Made by a program: the position numbers and the translations under genes. Shown here piece after piece: positions 13,206-26,700 of a stretch of DNA of 64,000 nt. Numbering within the stretch: position 1 is the first letter of the stretch; every line of letters starts with the position of its first letter. The stretch lies in assembly GCA_963930735.1 (NCBI GenBank), contig CAWVNZ010002372.1:47097-111096 (forward strand), given 5' to 3'. This stretch comes from Dioctria linearis. Taxonomy: Eukaryota; Arthropoda; Insecta; Diptera; Asilidae. Below the pieces are notes generated by a model. The model was given only the letters and a program-made list of their open reading frames with translations. It was not told the DNA's origin and made no database searches.

Positions 13206-16061
13206 TAAATTATTCAAACAATAATTTTTTACTGTCGCAAATTTTAAATACGCTAGGGATTGCCTATTCTATAGTACATTTTTCAAAAAATAATTTTTTA
13301 CTGTCGCATATTTTAAATACGCCACGGATTGCCTTTTCTATAGTAAATTTTGCAAAAAATAATTTTTTACTGTCGCAAATTTTAAATACGCCAGGGTTTG
13401 CCGTTTCTGTAGTAAATTATTCAAAAAATAATTTTATACTGTCGCACATTTTAAATACGCCAGGGATTGCCTTTTCTATAGCAAATTTTTGAAAAATTAA
13501 TTTTTTACTGTCGCAAATTTTAAATACGCCAGGGATTGCCTTTTCTATAGTAAATTATTCAAAAAATAATTTTTTCCTGTCGCAAATTTTAACTATGCCA
13601 GGGATTGCCTTTTCTGTAGTAAATTTTTCAAAAAATAATTTTATATGTCGCAAATTTTAAATACGCCAGGGATTACCTTTTCTGTATTAAATTTTTCAAA
13701 AATGTATTTTATACTGTCGCAAATTTTAATTACGCCACGGATTGCCTTTTCTGTAGTAAATTTTTCAAAAAATAATTTTATATGTCGCAAATTTTAAATA
13801 CGCCATGGATAGCCTTTTCTATAGTAAATTTTTCAAAAATTAATTTTTTACTGTCGCAAATTTTAAATACGCAAGGGATTGCCCTTTCTATAGTAAATTT
13901 TTCAAATAATAATTTTTTACTGTCGCAAATTTTAAATACGCCAGGGACTGCGTTTTCTATAGTAAATTTTGCAAAAAACAATTTTATACTGTCACAAATA
14001 TTAAATACGCCAGGGATTGCCTTTTCTATAGTAAATTATTCAAAAATAATTTTTTACTGTCGCAAATTTTAACTATGCCAGGGATTGCCTTTTCTGTAGT
14101 AAATTTTTCAAAAAATAATTTTATATGTCGCAAATTTTAAATACGCCAGGGATTACCTTTTCTGTAGTAAATTTTTCAAAAATGTATTTTATACTGTCGC
14201 AAATTTTAATTACGCCACGGATTGCCTTTTCTGTAGTAAATTTTTCAAAAAATAATTTTATACTGTCGCAAATTTTAAATACGCCAGGGATTGCGTTTTC
14301 TGTAGTAAATTTTTCAAAAATGTATTTTATACTGTCGCAAATTTTAAATACACCAGGGATTGCCTTTTCTGTAGAAAATTTTTCAAAAAATAATTTTATA
14401 CTGTCGCAAATTTTAAATACGCCAGGGATTGCCTTTCCTATAGTAAATTACTCAAAAAATAATTTTTTACTGTCGCAAATTTTAATTACGCCAGGGATTG
14501 CCTTTTCTATAGTAAATTTTTCAAAAAATAATTTTATAGTGTCGCAAATTTTAAATACGCCAGGGATTGCCTTTTCTATAGTAAATTTTTCAAAAATGAA
14601 TTTTTTTACTGTCGCAAATTTTAAATACGCCAGTGATTGCCTTTTCTATAGTAAATTTTGCAAAAAATAATTTTTTACTGTCGCAAATTTTAAATACGCC
14701 AGGGATTGCCTTTTCTATAGTAAATTATTCAAAAAATAATTTTTTCCTGTCGCAAATTTTGAATGCTCCAGGGATTGCCTTTTCTATAGTAAATTTTGCA
14801 AAAAATAATTTTTTACTGTCGTAAATTTTAAATACGCCAGGGATTGCATTTTCTATAGTAAATTATTCAAAAAATAATTTTTTACTGTCGCAAATTTTAA
14901 ATACGCCATGGATTGCCTTTTCTATAGTAAATTTTTCAAAAATTATTTTTTTACTGTCGCAAATTTTAAATACGCAAGGGATTGCCCTTTCTATAGTAAA
15001 TTTTTCAAATAATAATTTTTTACTGTCGCAAATTTTAAATACGCCAGGGACTGCGTTTTCTATAGTAAATTTTGCAAAAAACAATTTTATACTGTCACAA
15101 ATTTTAAATACGCCAGGGATTGCCTTTTCTATAGTAAATTATTCAAAAATTAATTTTTTACTAACGTAAATTTTAAATACGCCAGGGATTGCTTTTTCTA
15201 TAGTAAATTTTTCAAAAATTAATTTTTTACTGTCGTAAATTTTAAATACGCCAGGGATTGCCTTTTCTATAGTAAATTTTACAAAAAATAATTTTTTACA
15301 ATCGCAAATTTTAAATACGGCAGGGATTGCCTTTTCTATAGTAAATTTTGCAAAAAATAATTTTTTACTGTCGCAAATTTTAAATACGCCAGGGATTGCC
15401 TTTTCTATAGTAAAATATTCGAAAAATAATTTTTTACTCTCGCAAATTTTAACTACTCCAGGGATTGCCTTTTCTATAGTAAATTTTTCAAAAAATAATT
15501 TTATACTGTCGCAAATTGTAAATACGCCAGGGTTTGCCTTTTCTATAGTAAATTTTTCAAAAAAATTATTTTTACTGCCACAAATTTTAAATAGTAAATT
15601 TTTTAAAAATTAATATTTTACTGTCGCAAATTTTAAATACGCCAGGGATTGCCTTTTCTATACTAAATTTTTCACAAAATAATTTTTTATTGTCGCACAT
15701 TTTAAATTCGCCAGGGATTACCTTTTCTATAGTAAATTTTTCAAAAATTAAGTTTTTACTGTCGCAAATTTTAAATACGCCAGGGATTGCCTTTTCTATA
15801 GTAAAATATTCAAAAAATAATTTTTTACTGTCGCATATTTTAAATGCGACAGGGATTTCCTTTTCTAAAGTAAATTTTGCAAAAAATAATTTTATACAGT
15901 CGCAAATTTTAAATACGCCAGGGATTGCCTATTCTATGGTACATTTTTCAAAAAATAATTTTTTACTGTTGCAAATTTTAAATATGCCACGGATTGCCTT
16001 TTCTATAGTAAATTTTGCAAAAAATAATTTTTTACTGTCGCAAATTTTAAATACGCCAGGG
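13206..16061 (+). repeat. Long co-linear duplicate B, second copy
   Basis: The longer partner of 6490-8930, retaining six monomers missing there. It spans a core-deleted marker (15574), so the duplication does not respect the marker as a unit boundary. Confidence 0.85.
15574..15619 (+). repeat. Core-deleted short monomer, copy 3
   Basis: A 46-bp monomer, again starting ACTGCCAC and lacking the GC core. The hinge has a T-for-C change (TTTTTTAAAAATTAA). The sharing of GCCAC with the copy at 8443 fits the wider 7,131-bp duplication of the surrounding block. Confidence 0.93.
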
Positions 16062-16516
16062 TTTGCCGTTTCTGTAGTAAATTATTCAAAAAATAATTTT
16101 ATACTGTCGCACATTTTAAATACGCCAGGGATTGCCTTTTCTATAGTAAATTTTTCAAAAACTAATTTTTTACTGTCGCAAATTTTAATTACGCCAGGGA
16201 TTGCCTTTTCTATAGCAAATTTTTGAAAAATTAATTTTTTACTGTCGCAAATTTTAAATACGCCAGGGATTGCCTTTTCTATAGTAAATTATTCAAAAAA
16301 TAATTTTTTCCTGTCGCAAATTTTGAATGCTCCAGGGATTGCCTTTTCTATAGTAAATTTTGCAAAAAATAATTTTTTACTGTCGTAAATTTTAAATACG
16401 CCAGGGATTGCATTTTCTATAGTAAATTATTCAAAAAATAATTTTTTACTGTCGCAAATTTTAAATACGCCATGGATTGCCTTTTCTATAGTAAATTTTT
16501 CAAAAATTAATTTTTT

Positions 16517-16571
16517 ACTATACGCCAGGTATTGCGTTTTCTATAGTAAATTTTACAAAAAATAATTTTTT
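16517..16571 (+). repeat. 55-bp monomer lacking the TCGCAAATTTTAA segment, second copy
   Basis: The same 14-bp loss with the same flanking variants (GGTATTGCG core, TTTTACAAAAAATAA hinge, ACAATCGC follower) as at 9248, exactly 7,269 bp away. It is therefore a copy of the same event rather than an independent deletion. Confidence 0.9.
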
Positions 16572-18225
16572 ACAATCGCAAATTTTAAATATGGCAGGGA
16601 TTGCCTTTTCTATAGTAAATTTTGCAAAAATTAATATTTTACTGTCGCAAATTTTAAATACGCCAGGGATTGCCTTTTCTATAGAAAATTTTTCAAAAAT
16701 TAATATTTTACTGTCGCAAATTTTAAATACGCCAGGGATTGCCTTTTCTATAGTAAATTATACAAAAAATAGCTTTTTACTGTCGCAAATATTAAACACG
16801 CCAGGGATTGCCTTTTCTATAGTAAATTTTGCAAAAAATAATTTTTTACTGTCGCAAATTTTAAATACGCCAGGGATTGGCTTGTCTATAGTAAATTTTT
16901 CAAAAAATAATTTTTTACTGTCGCAAATTTTAATTGCGCCAAGGATTGCCTTTTCTATACTAAATTTTTCAAAAAATAATTTTTTATTGTCGCACATTTT
17001 AAATTCGCCAGGGATTGCCTTTTCTATAGTAAATTTTTCAAAAATTAATTTTTTACTGTCGCAAATTTTAATACGCCATGGATTGCCTTTTCTATAGTAA
17101 ATATTGCAAAAAATAATTATTTAATGTAGCAAATTTTAAATACGCCAGGGATTGCCTTTTCTATAGTAAATTATTCAAAAAATAATTTTTTACTGACCCA
17201 TATTTTAAATCCGACAGGGATTTCCTTTTCTAAAGTAAATTTTGCAAAAAATAATTTTATACAGTCGCAAATTTTAAATACGCCAGGGATTGCCTTTTCT
17301 ATAGTAAATTATTCTAAAATTAATTTTATACTGTCGCAAATTTTAAATACGCCAGGGATTGCCTTTTCTATAGTAAATTATTCAAACAATAATTTTTTAC
17401 TGTCGCAAATTTTAAATACGCTAGGGATTGCCTATTCTATAGTACATTTTTCAAAAAATAATTTTTTACTGTCGCAAATTTTAAATACGCCACGGATTGC
17501 CTTTTCTATAGTAAATTTTGCAAAAAATAATTTTTTACTGTCGCAAATTTTAAATACGCCAGGGTTTGCCGTTTCTGTAGTAAATTATTCAAAAAATAAT
17601 TTTATACTGTCGCACATTTTAAATACGCCAGGGATTGCCTTTTCTATAGCAAATTTTTGAAAAATTAATTTTTTACTGTCGCAAATTTTAAATACGCCAG
17701 GGATTGCCTTTTCTATAGTAAATTATTCAAAAAATAATTTTTTCCTGTCGCAAATTTTGAATGCTCCAGGGATTGCCTTTTCTATAGTAAATTTTGCAAA
17801 AAATAATTTTTTACTGTCGTAAATTTTAAATATGCCAGGGATTGCATTTTCTATAGTAAATTATTCAAAAAATAATTTTTTACTGTCGCAAATTTTAAAT
17901 ACGCCATGGATTGCCTTTTCTATAGTAAATTTTTCAAAAATTAATTTTTTACTGTCGCAAATTTTAAATACGCAAGGGATTGCCCTTTCTATAGTAAATT
18001 TTTCAAATAATAATTTTTTACTGTCGCAAATTTTAAATACGCCAGGGACTGCGTTTTCTATAGTAAATTTTGCAAAAAACATTTTTATACTGTCACAAAT
18101 TTTAAATACGCCAGGGATTGCCTTTTCTATAGTAAATTATTCAAAAATAATTTTTTACTGTCGCAAATTTTAACTATGCCAGGGATTGCCTTTTCTGTAG
18201 TAAATTTTTCAAAAAATAATTTTAT

Positions 18226-18501
18226 ACTGTCGCAAATTTTAAATACGCCAGGGATTGCGTTTTCTGTAGTAAATTTTTCAAAAATGTATTTTATACTGTC
18301 GCAAATTTTAAATACACCAGGGATTGCCTTTTCTGTAGAAAATTTTTCAAAAAATAATTTTATACTGTCGCAAATTTTAAATACGCCAGGGATTGCGTTT
18401 TCTGTAGTAAATTTTTCAAAAATGTATTTTATACTGTCGCAAATTTTAAATACACCAGGGATTGCCTTTTCTGTAGAAAATTTTTCAAAAAATAATTTTA
18501 T
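18226..18501 (+). repeat. 138-bp dimer, two tandem copies
   Basis: A two-monomer unit (a TCTGTAG/AATGTATTTT monomer plus a TCTGTAGAAAATTTTTC monomer) occurs at 18226-18363 and again at 18364-18501. The GGGATTGCGT core recurs exactly 138 bp apart (18251 and 18389). Equivalent places in the other left-domain blocks carry this pair once, so this is a local duplication. Confidence 0.9.
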
Positions 18502-18734
18502 ACTGTCGCAAATTTTAAATACGCCAGGGATTGCCTTTTCTATAGTAAATTACTCAAAAAATAATTTTTTACTGTCGCAAATTTTAATTACGCCAGGGAT
18601 TGCCTTTTCTATAGTAAATTTTTCAAAAAATAATTTTATAGTGTCGCAAATTTTAAATACGCCAGGGATTGCCTTTTCTATAGTAAATTTTTCAAAAATG
18701 AATTTTTTTACTGTCGCAAATTTTAAATACGCCA

Positions 18735-20540
18735 GTGATTGCCTTTTCTATAGTAAATTTTGCAAAAAATAATTTTTTACTGTCGCAAATTTTAAATACG
18801 CCAGGGATTGCCTTTTCTGTAGTAAATTTTTCAAAAATGAATTTTTTGCTGTCGCAAATTTTAAATGCGCCAGGTATTGCCTTTTCTATAGTAAATTTTA
18901 CAAAAAATAATTTTTTACAATCGCAAATTTTAAATATGGCAGGGATTGCCTTTTCTATAGTAAATTTTTCAAAAATTAATATTTTACTGTCGCAAATTTT
19001 AAATACGCCAGGGATTGCCTTTTCTATAGAAAATTTTTCAAAAATTAATATTTTACTGTCGCAAATTTTAAATACGCCAGGGATTGCCTTTGCTATAGTA
19101 AATTATACAAAAAATAGTTTTTTACTGTCGCAAATATTAAACACGCCAGGGATTGCCTTTTCTATAGTAAATTTTGCAAAAAATAATTTTTTACTGTCGC
19201 AAATTTTAAATACGCCAGGGATTGGCTTGTCTATAGTAAATTTTTCAAAAAATAATTTTTTACTGTCGCAAATTTTAATTGCGCCAAGGATTGCCTTTTC
19301 TATACTAAATTTTTCAAAAAATAATTTTTTATTGTCGCACATTTTAAATTCGCCAGGGATTGCCTTTTCTATAGTAAATTTTTCAAAAATTAATTTTTTA
19401 CTGTCGCAAATTTTAATACGCCATGGATTGCCTTTTCTATAGTAAATTTTGCAAAAAATAATTTTTTAATGTAGCAAATTTTAATTACGCCAGGTATTAC
19501 CTTTTCTATAGCAAATTATTCAAAAAATAATTTTTTAGTGTCGCAAATTTTAATTACGCCAGGGATTGCCTTTTCTATAGTAAATTCTTCAAAAAATAAT
19601 CTTATACTGGCGCAAATTTTAAACACGCCAGGGATTGCCTTTTCTATAGTAAATTTTTCAAAAAATAACTTTATACTGTCGCAAATTTTAAATACGCTAG
19701 GGATTGCCTTTTCTATAGTACATTTTTCAAAAATTTATTTTATACTCTCGCAAATTTTAAATTCGCCAGGGATTGCCTTTTCTATAGTAAATTTTGCAAA
19801 AAATAATTTTTTACTGTCGCAAATTTTAAATACGCCAGGGATTGCCTTTTCTATAGTAAAATATTCGAAAAATAATTTTTTACTGTCGCAAATTTTAACT
19901 ACTCCAGGGATTGCCTTTTCTATAGTAAATTTTTCAAAAAATAATTTTATACTGTCGCAAATTGTAAATACGCCAGGTTTTGCCTTTTCTATAGTACATT
20001 TTTCAAAAAATTATTTTTACTGCCGCAAATTTTAAATAGTAAATTTTTCAAAAATTAATATTTTACTGTCGCAAATTTTAAATACGCCAGGGATTGCCTT
20101 TTCTATACTAAATTTTTCACAAAATAATTTTTTATTGTCGCAAATTTTAAATACGCCAGGGATTGCCTTTTCTATAGTAAAATATTCAAAAAATAATTTT
20201 TTACTCTCGCATATTTTAAATGCGACAGGGATTTCCTTTTCTAAAGTAAATTTTGCAAAAAATAATTTTATACAGTCGCAAATTTTAAATACGCCAGGGA
20301 TTGCCTTTTCTATAGTAAATTTTTCAAAAATTAATTTTTTACTATCGCAAATTTTAAATACGCCAGGGATTGCTTTTTCTATAGTAAATTTTTCAAAAAT
20401 TAATTTTTTACTGTCGTAAATTTTAAATACGCCAGGGATTGCCTTTTCTATAGTAAATTATTCAATAAATAACTTTTTACTGGCGCAAATTTTAAATACG
20501 CCAGGGATTGCGTTTTCTATAGTAAATTTTGCAAAAAATA
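18735..20540 (+). repeat. Long co-linear duplicate D (partner 27168-29085)
   Basis: The same subtype order as 27168-29085. The offset starts at 8,433 bp, falls by one monomer to 8,364 and then rises by three monomers (207 bp) to 8,571. Shared oddities include CCTTTGCTATAG, TAAATTCTTC with AATCTTATACTGG, and the short-monomer marker. Confidence 0.85.
20019..20064 (+). repeat. Core-deleted short monomer, copy 4
   Basis: A 46-bp monomer starting ACTGCCGC with the same 23-bp loss. Downstream, the CACAAAATAA follower leads directly to a TAAAATATTC monomer. The intervening GTCGCACATT/AAATTCGCC monomer found after copies 1-3 is missing here. Confidence 0.93.
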
Positions 20541-21470
20541 ATTTTTAATGTCGCAAATTTTAAATACGCCAGGGATTGGATTGTCTATAGTAAATTTTTC
20601 AAAAAATAATTTTTTACTGTCGCAAATTTTAATTGCGCCAGGCACTGCCTTTTCTATAGTAAATTATTCTAAAATTAATTTTATACTGTCGCAAATTTTA
20701 AATACGCCAGGGATTGCCTTTTCTATAGTAAATTATTCAAACAATAATTTTTTACTGTCGCAAATTTTAAATACGCTAGGGATTGCCTATTCTATAGTAC
20801 ATTTTTCAAAAAATAATTTTTTGCTGTCGCAAATTTTAAATACGACACGGATTGCCTTTTCTATAGTAAATTTTGCAAAAAATAATTTTTTACTGTCGCA
20901 AATTTTAAATACGCCAGGGTTTGCCGTTTCTGTAGTAAATTATTCAAAAAACAATTTTATACTGTCGCACATTTTAAATACGCCAGGGACTGCCTTTTCT
21001 ATAGTAAATTTTTCAAAAACTAATTTTTTACTGTCGCAAATTTTAATTACACCAGGGATTGCCTTTTCTATAGCAAATTTTTGAAAAATTAATTTTTTAC
21101 TGTCGCAAATTTTAAATACGCCAGGGATTGCCTTTTCTATAGTAAATTATTCAAAAAATAATTTTTTCCTGTCGCAAATTTTGAATGCTCCAGGGATTGC
21201 CTTTTCTATAGTAAATTTTGCAAAAAATAATTTTTTACTGTCGTAAATTTTAAATACGCCAGGGATTGCATTTTCTATAGTAAATTATTCAAAAAATAAT
21301 TTTTTACTGTCGCAAATTTTAAATACGCCATGGATTGCCTTTTCTATAGTAAATTTTTCAAAAATTAATTTTTTACTGTCGCAAATTTTAAATACGCAAG
21401 GGATTGCCCTTTCTATAGTAAATTTTTCAAATAATAATTTTTTACTGTCGCAAATTTTAAATACGCCAGG
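20019..21470 (+). repeat. Long co-linear duplicate C (partner 22339-23790)
   Basis: Constant 2,320-bp offset to the partner, with shared rare variants such as GGATTGGATTG (near 20575 and 22895), TTAATTACACCAGGG and CAATTTTTAATG. After 21470 the partner skips about 480 bp and rejoins near 21950. Confidence 0.88.
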
Positions 21471-22338
21471 GACTGCGTTTTCTATAGTAAATTTTGCAAA
21501 AAACAATTTTGTACTGTCACAAATTTTAAATACGCCAGGGATTGCCTTTTCTATAGTAAATTATTCAAAAATAATTTTTTACTGTCGCAAATTTTAACTA
21601 TGCCAGGGATTGCCTTTTCTGTAGTAAATTTTTCAAAAAATAATTTTATATGTCGCAAATTTTAAATACGCCAGGGATTACCTTTTCTGTAGTAAATTTT
21701 TCAAAAATGTATTTTATACTGTCGCAAATTTTAATTACGCCAGGGATTGCCTTTTCTGTAGTAAATTTTTCAAAAAATAATTTTATACTGTCGCAAATTT
21801 TAAATACGCCAGGGATTGCCTTTTCTGTAGTAAATTTTTCAAAAATGTATTTTATACTGTCGCAAATTTTAAATACACCAGGGATTGCCTTTTCTGTAGA
21901 AAATTTTTCAAAAAATAATTTTATACTGTCGCAAATTTTAAATACGCCAGGGATTGCCTTTTCTATAGTAAATTACTCAAAAAATAATTTTTTACTGTCG
22001 CAAATTTTAATTACGCCAGGGATTGCCTTTTCTATAGTAAATTTTTCAAAAAATAATTTTATAGTGTCGCAAATTTTAAATACGCCAGGGATTGCCTTTT
22101 CCATAGTAATTTTTTCAAAAATGAATTTTTTTACTGTCGCAAATTTTAAATACGCCAGGTGTTGCCTTTTCTATAGTAAAATATTCGAAAAATAATTTTT
22201 TACTGTCGCAAATTTTAACTACTCCAGGGATTGCCTTTTCTATAGTAAATTTTTCAAAAAATAATTTTATACTGTCGCAAATTGTAAATACGCCAGGTTT
22301 TGCCTTTTCTATAGTAAATTTTTCAAAAAATTATTTTT

Positions 22339-22384
22339 ACTGCCGCAAATTTTAAATAGTAAATTTTTCAAAAATTAATATTTT
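22339..22384 (+). repeat. Core-deleted short monomer, copy 5
   Basis: A 46-bp monomer identical in structure to the copy exactly 2,320 bp upstream, with the same shortened follower arrangement. The two bound a 34-monomer block. Confidence 0.93.
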
Positions 22385-23790
22385 ACTGTCGCAAATTTTA
22401 AATACGCCAGGGATTGCCTTTTCTATACTAAATTTTTCACAAAATAATTTTTTATTGTCGCAAATTTTAAATACGCCAGGGATTGCCTTTTCTATAGTAA
22501 AATATTCAAAAAATAATTTTTTACTGTCGCATATTTTAAATGCGACAGGGATTTCCTTTTCTAAAGTAAATTTTGCAAAAAATAATTTTATACAGTCGCA
22601 AATTTTAAATACGCCAGGGATTGCCTTTTCTATAGTAAATTTTTCAAAAATTAATTTTTTACTATCGCAAATTTTAAATACGCCAGGGATTGCTTTTTCT
22701 ATAGTAAATTTTTCAAAAATTAATTTTTTACTGTCGTAAATTTTAAATACGCCAGGGATTGCCTTTTCTATAGTAAATTATTCAAAAAATAATTTTTTAC
22801 TGGCGCAAATTTTAAATACGCCAGGGATTGCCTTTTCTATAGTAAATTTTGCAAAAAATAATTTTTAATGTCGCAAATTTTAAATACGCCAGGGATTGGA
22901 TTGTCTATAGTAAATTTTTCAAAAAATAATTTTTTACTGTCGCAAATTTTAATTGCGCCAGGCACTGCCTTTTCTATAGTAAATTATTCTAAAATTAATT
23001 TTATACTGTCGCAAATTTTAAATACGCCAGGGATTGCCTTTTCTATAGTAAATTATTCAAACAATAATTTTTTACTGTCGCAAATTTTAAATACGCTAGG
23101 GATTGCCTATTCTATAGTACATTTTTCAAAAAATAATTTTTTGCTGTCGCAAATTTTAAATACGCCACGGATTGCCTTTTCTATAGTAAATTTTGCAAAA
23201 AATAATTTTTTACTGTCGCAAATTTTAAATACGCCAGGGTTTGCCGTTTCTGTAGTAAATTATTCAAAAAACAATTTTATACTGTCGCACATTTTAAATA
23301 CGCCAGGGACTGCCTTTTCTATAGTAAATTTTTCAAAAACTAATTTTTTACTGTCGCAAATTTTAATTACACCAGGGATTGCCTTTTCTATAGCAAATTT
23401 TTGAAAAATTAATTTTTTACTGTCGCAAATTTTAAATACGCCAGGGATTGCCTTTTCTATAGTAAATTATTCAAAAAATAATTTTTTCCTGTCGCAAATT
23501 TTGAATGCTCCAGGGATTGCCTTTTCTATAGTAAATTTTGCAAAAAATAATTTTTTACTGTCGTAAATTTTAAATACGCCAGGGATTGCATTTTCTATAG
23601 TAAATTATTCAAAAAATAATTTTTTACTGTCGCAAATTTTAAATACGCCATGGATTGCCTTTTCTATAGTAAATTTTTCAAAAATTAATTTTTTACTGTC
23701 GCAAATTTTAAATACGCAAGGGATTGCCCTTTCTATAGTAAATTTTTCAAATAATAATTTTTTACTGTCGCAAATTTTAAATACGCCAGG
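22339..23790 (+). repeat. Long co-linear duplicate C, second copy
   Basis: Partner of 20019-21470. It lacks the roughly seven monomers found at about 21470-21950 in the first copy. Confidence 0.88.
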
Positions 23791-26700
23791 GATTGCCTTT
23801 TCTATAGTAAATTACTCAAAAAATAATTTTTTACTGTCGCAAATTTTAATTACGCCAGGGATTGCCTTTTCTATAGTAAATTTTTCAAAAAATAATTTTA
23901 TAGTGTCGCAAATTTTAAATACGCCAGGGATTGCCTTTTCTATAGTAATTTTTTCAAAAATGAATTTTTTTACTGTCGCAAATTTTAAATACGCCAGGTG
24001 TTGCCTTTTCTATAGTAAATTTTGCAAAAAATTACTTTTTAAAGTCGCAAATTTTAATACGCCATGGATTGCCTTTTCTATAGTAAATTTTGCAAAAAAT
24101 AATTTTTTAATGTAGCAAATTTTAATTACGCCAGGTATTACCTTTTCTATAGCAAGTTATTCAAAAAATAATTTTTTAGTGTCGCAAATTTTAATTACGC
24201 CAGGGATTGCCTTTTCTATAGTAAATTTTTCAAAAAATAATTTTATACTGGCGCAAATTTTAAATACGCCAGGGATTGCCTTTTCTATAGTAAATTTTTC
24301 AAAAAATAACTTTATACTGTCGCAAATGTTAAATACGCTAGGGATTGCCTTTTCTATAGTACATTTTTCAAAAATTTATTTTATACTGTCGCAAATTTTA
24401 AATACGCCAGTGATTGCCTTTTCTATAGTAAATTTTGCAAAAAATAATTTTTTACTGTCGCAAATTTTAAATACGCCAGGGATTGCCTTTTCTGTAGTAA
24501 ATTTTTCAAAAATGAATTTTTTGCTGTCGCAAATTTTAAATACGCCAGGTATTGCGTTTTCTATAGTAAATTTTACAAAAAATAATTTTTTACAATCGCA
24601 AATTTTAAATATGGCAGGGATTGCCTTTTCTATAGTAAATTTTTCAAAAATTAATATTTTACTGTCGAAAATTTTAAATACGCCAGGGATTGCCTTTTCT
24701 ATAGAAAATGTTTCAAAAATTAATATTTTACTGTCGCAAATTTTAAATACGCCAGGGATTGCCTTTTCTATAGTAAATTATACAAAAAATAGTTTTTTAC
24801 TGTCGCAAATATTAAACACGCCAGGGATTGCCTTTTCTATAGTAAATTTTGCAAAAAATAATTTTTTACTGTCGCAAATTTTAAATACGCCAGGGATTGG
24901 CTTGTCTATAGTAAATTTTTCAAAAAATAATTTTTTACTGTCGCAAATTTTAATTGCGCCAAGGATTGCCTTTTCTATACTAAATTTTTCAAAAAATAAT
25001 TTTTTATTGTCGCACATTTTAAATTCGCCAGGGATTGCCTTTTCTATAGTAAATTTTTCAAAAATTAATTTTTTACTGTCGCAAATTTTAATACGCCATG
25101 GATTGCCTTTTCTATAGTAAATATTGCAAAAAATAATTATTTAATGTAGCAAATTTTAAATACGCCAGGGATTGCCTTTTCTATAGTAAATTATTCAAAA
25201 AATAATTTTTTACTGTCGCAAATTTTAAATACGCCAGGGATTGCCTTTTCTATAGTAAAATATTCAAAAAATAATTTTTTACTGTCGCATATTTTAAATC
25301 CGACAGGGATTTCCTTTTCTAAAGTAAATTTTGCAAAAAATAATTTTATACAGTCGCAAATTTTAAATACGCCAGGGATTGCCTTTTCTATAGTAAATTC
25401 TTCAAAAATTAATTTTTTACTATCGCAAATTTTAAATACGCCAGAGATTGCTTTTTCTATAGTAAATTTTTCAAAAATTAATTTTTTACTGTCGTAAATT
25501 TTAAATACGCCAGGGATTGCCTTTTCTATAGTAAATTATTCAAAAAATAATTTTTTACTGGCGCAAATTTTAAATACGCCAGGGATTGCGTTTTCTATAG
25601 TAAATTTTGCAAAAAATAATTTTTTACTGTCGCAAATTTTAAATATGCCAGGGATTGGCTTGTCTATAGTAAATTTTTCAAAAAATAATTTTTTACTGTC
25701 GCAAATTTTAATTGCGCCAGGCACTGCCTTTTCTATAGTAAATTATTCTAAAATTAATTTTATACTGTCGCAAATTTTAAATACGCCAGGGATTGCCTTT
25801 TCTATAGTAAATTATTCAAACAATAATTTTTTACTGTCGCAAATTTTAAATACGCTAGGGATTGCCTATTCTATAGTACATTTTTCAAAAAATAATTTTT
25901 TACTGTCGCAAATTTTAAATACGCCACGGATTGCCTTTTCTATAGTAAATTTTGCAAAAAATAATTTTTTACTGTCGCAAATTTTAAATACGCCAGGGTT
26001 TGCCGTTTCTGTAGTAAATTATTCAAAAAATAATTTTATACTGTCGCACATTTTAAATACGCCAGGGATTGCCTTTTCTATAGCAAATTTTTGAAAAATT
26101 AATTTTTTACTGTCGCAAATTTTAAATACGCCAGGGATTGCCTTTTCTATAGTAAATTATTCAAAAAATAATTTTTTCCTGTCGCAAATTTTGAATTCTC
26201 CAGGGATTGCCTTTTCTATAGTAAATTTTGCAAAAAATAATTTTTTACTGTCGTAAATTTTAAATACGCCAGGGATTGCATTTTCTATAGTAAATTATTC
26301 AAAAAATAATTTTTTACTGTCGCAAATTTTAAATACGCCATGGATTGCCTTTTCTATAGTAAATTTTTCAAAAATTAATTTTTTACTGTCGCAAATTTTA
26401 AATACGCAAGGGATTGCCCTTTCTATAGTAAATTTTTCAAATAATAATTTTTTACTGTCGCAAATTTTAAATACGCCAGGGACTGCGTTTTCTATAGTAA
26501 ATTTTGCAAAAAACAATTTTATACTGTCACAAATTTTAAATACGCCAGGGATTGCCTTTTCTATAGTAAATTATTCAAAAATAATTTTTTACTGTCGCAA
26601 ATTTTAACTATGCCAGGGATTGCCTTTTCTGTAGTAAATTTTTCAAAAAATAATTTTATATGTCGCAAATTTTAAATACGCCAGGGATTACCTTTTCTGT

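Larger units (their letters stand above)
8443..15573 (+). repeat. Higher-order block 2 (7,131 bp, about 104 monomers)
   Basis: Runs from the short monomer at 8443 to that at 15574. It includes the 55-bp monomer at 9248 and stretches co-linear with both block 1 and block 3. The order of hinge and core variants after the marker (CACAAAATAA, AAATTCGCC, TAAAATATTC, AAATGCGAC) is the same as after 961. Confidence 0.85.
15574..20018 (+). repeat. Higher-order block 3 (4,445 bp, about 65 monomers)
   Basis: Starts like blocks 1 and 2 but is much shorter. It contains the second 55-bp monomer (16517) and a doubled 138-bp dimer at 18226-18501. Its end, from about 18735, is co-linear with about 27168-28589. 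Confidence 0.85.
20019..22338 (+). repeat. Higher-order block 4 (2,320 bp, 34 monomers)
   Basis: A compact block that lacks one monomer just after the marker compared with blocks 1-3. It is nearly repeated at the start of the next block: 20019-21470 matches 22339-23790 at a constant 2,320-bp offset. Confidence 0.87.
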
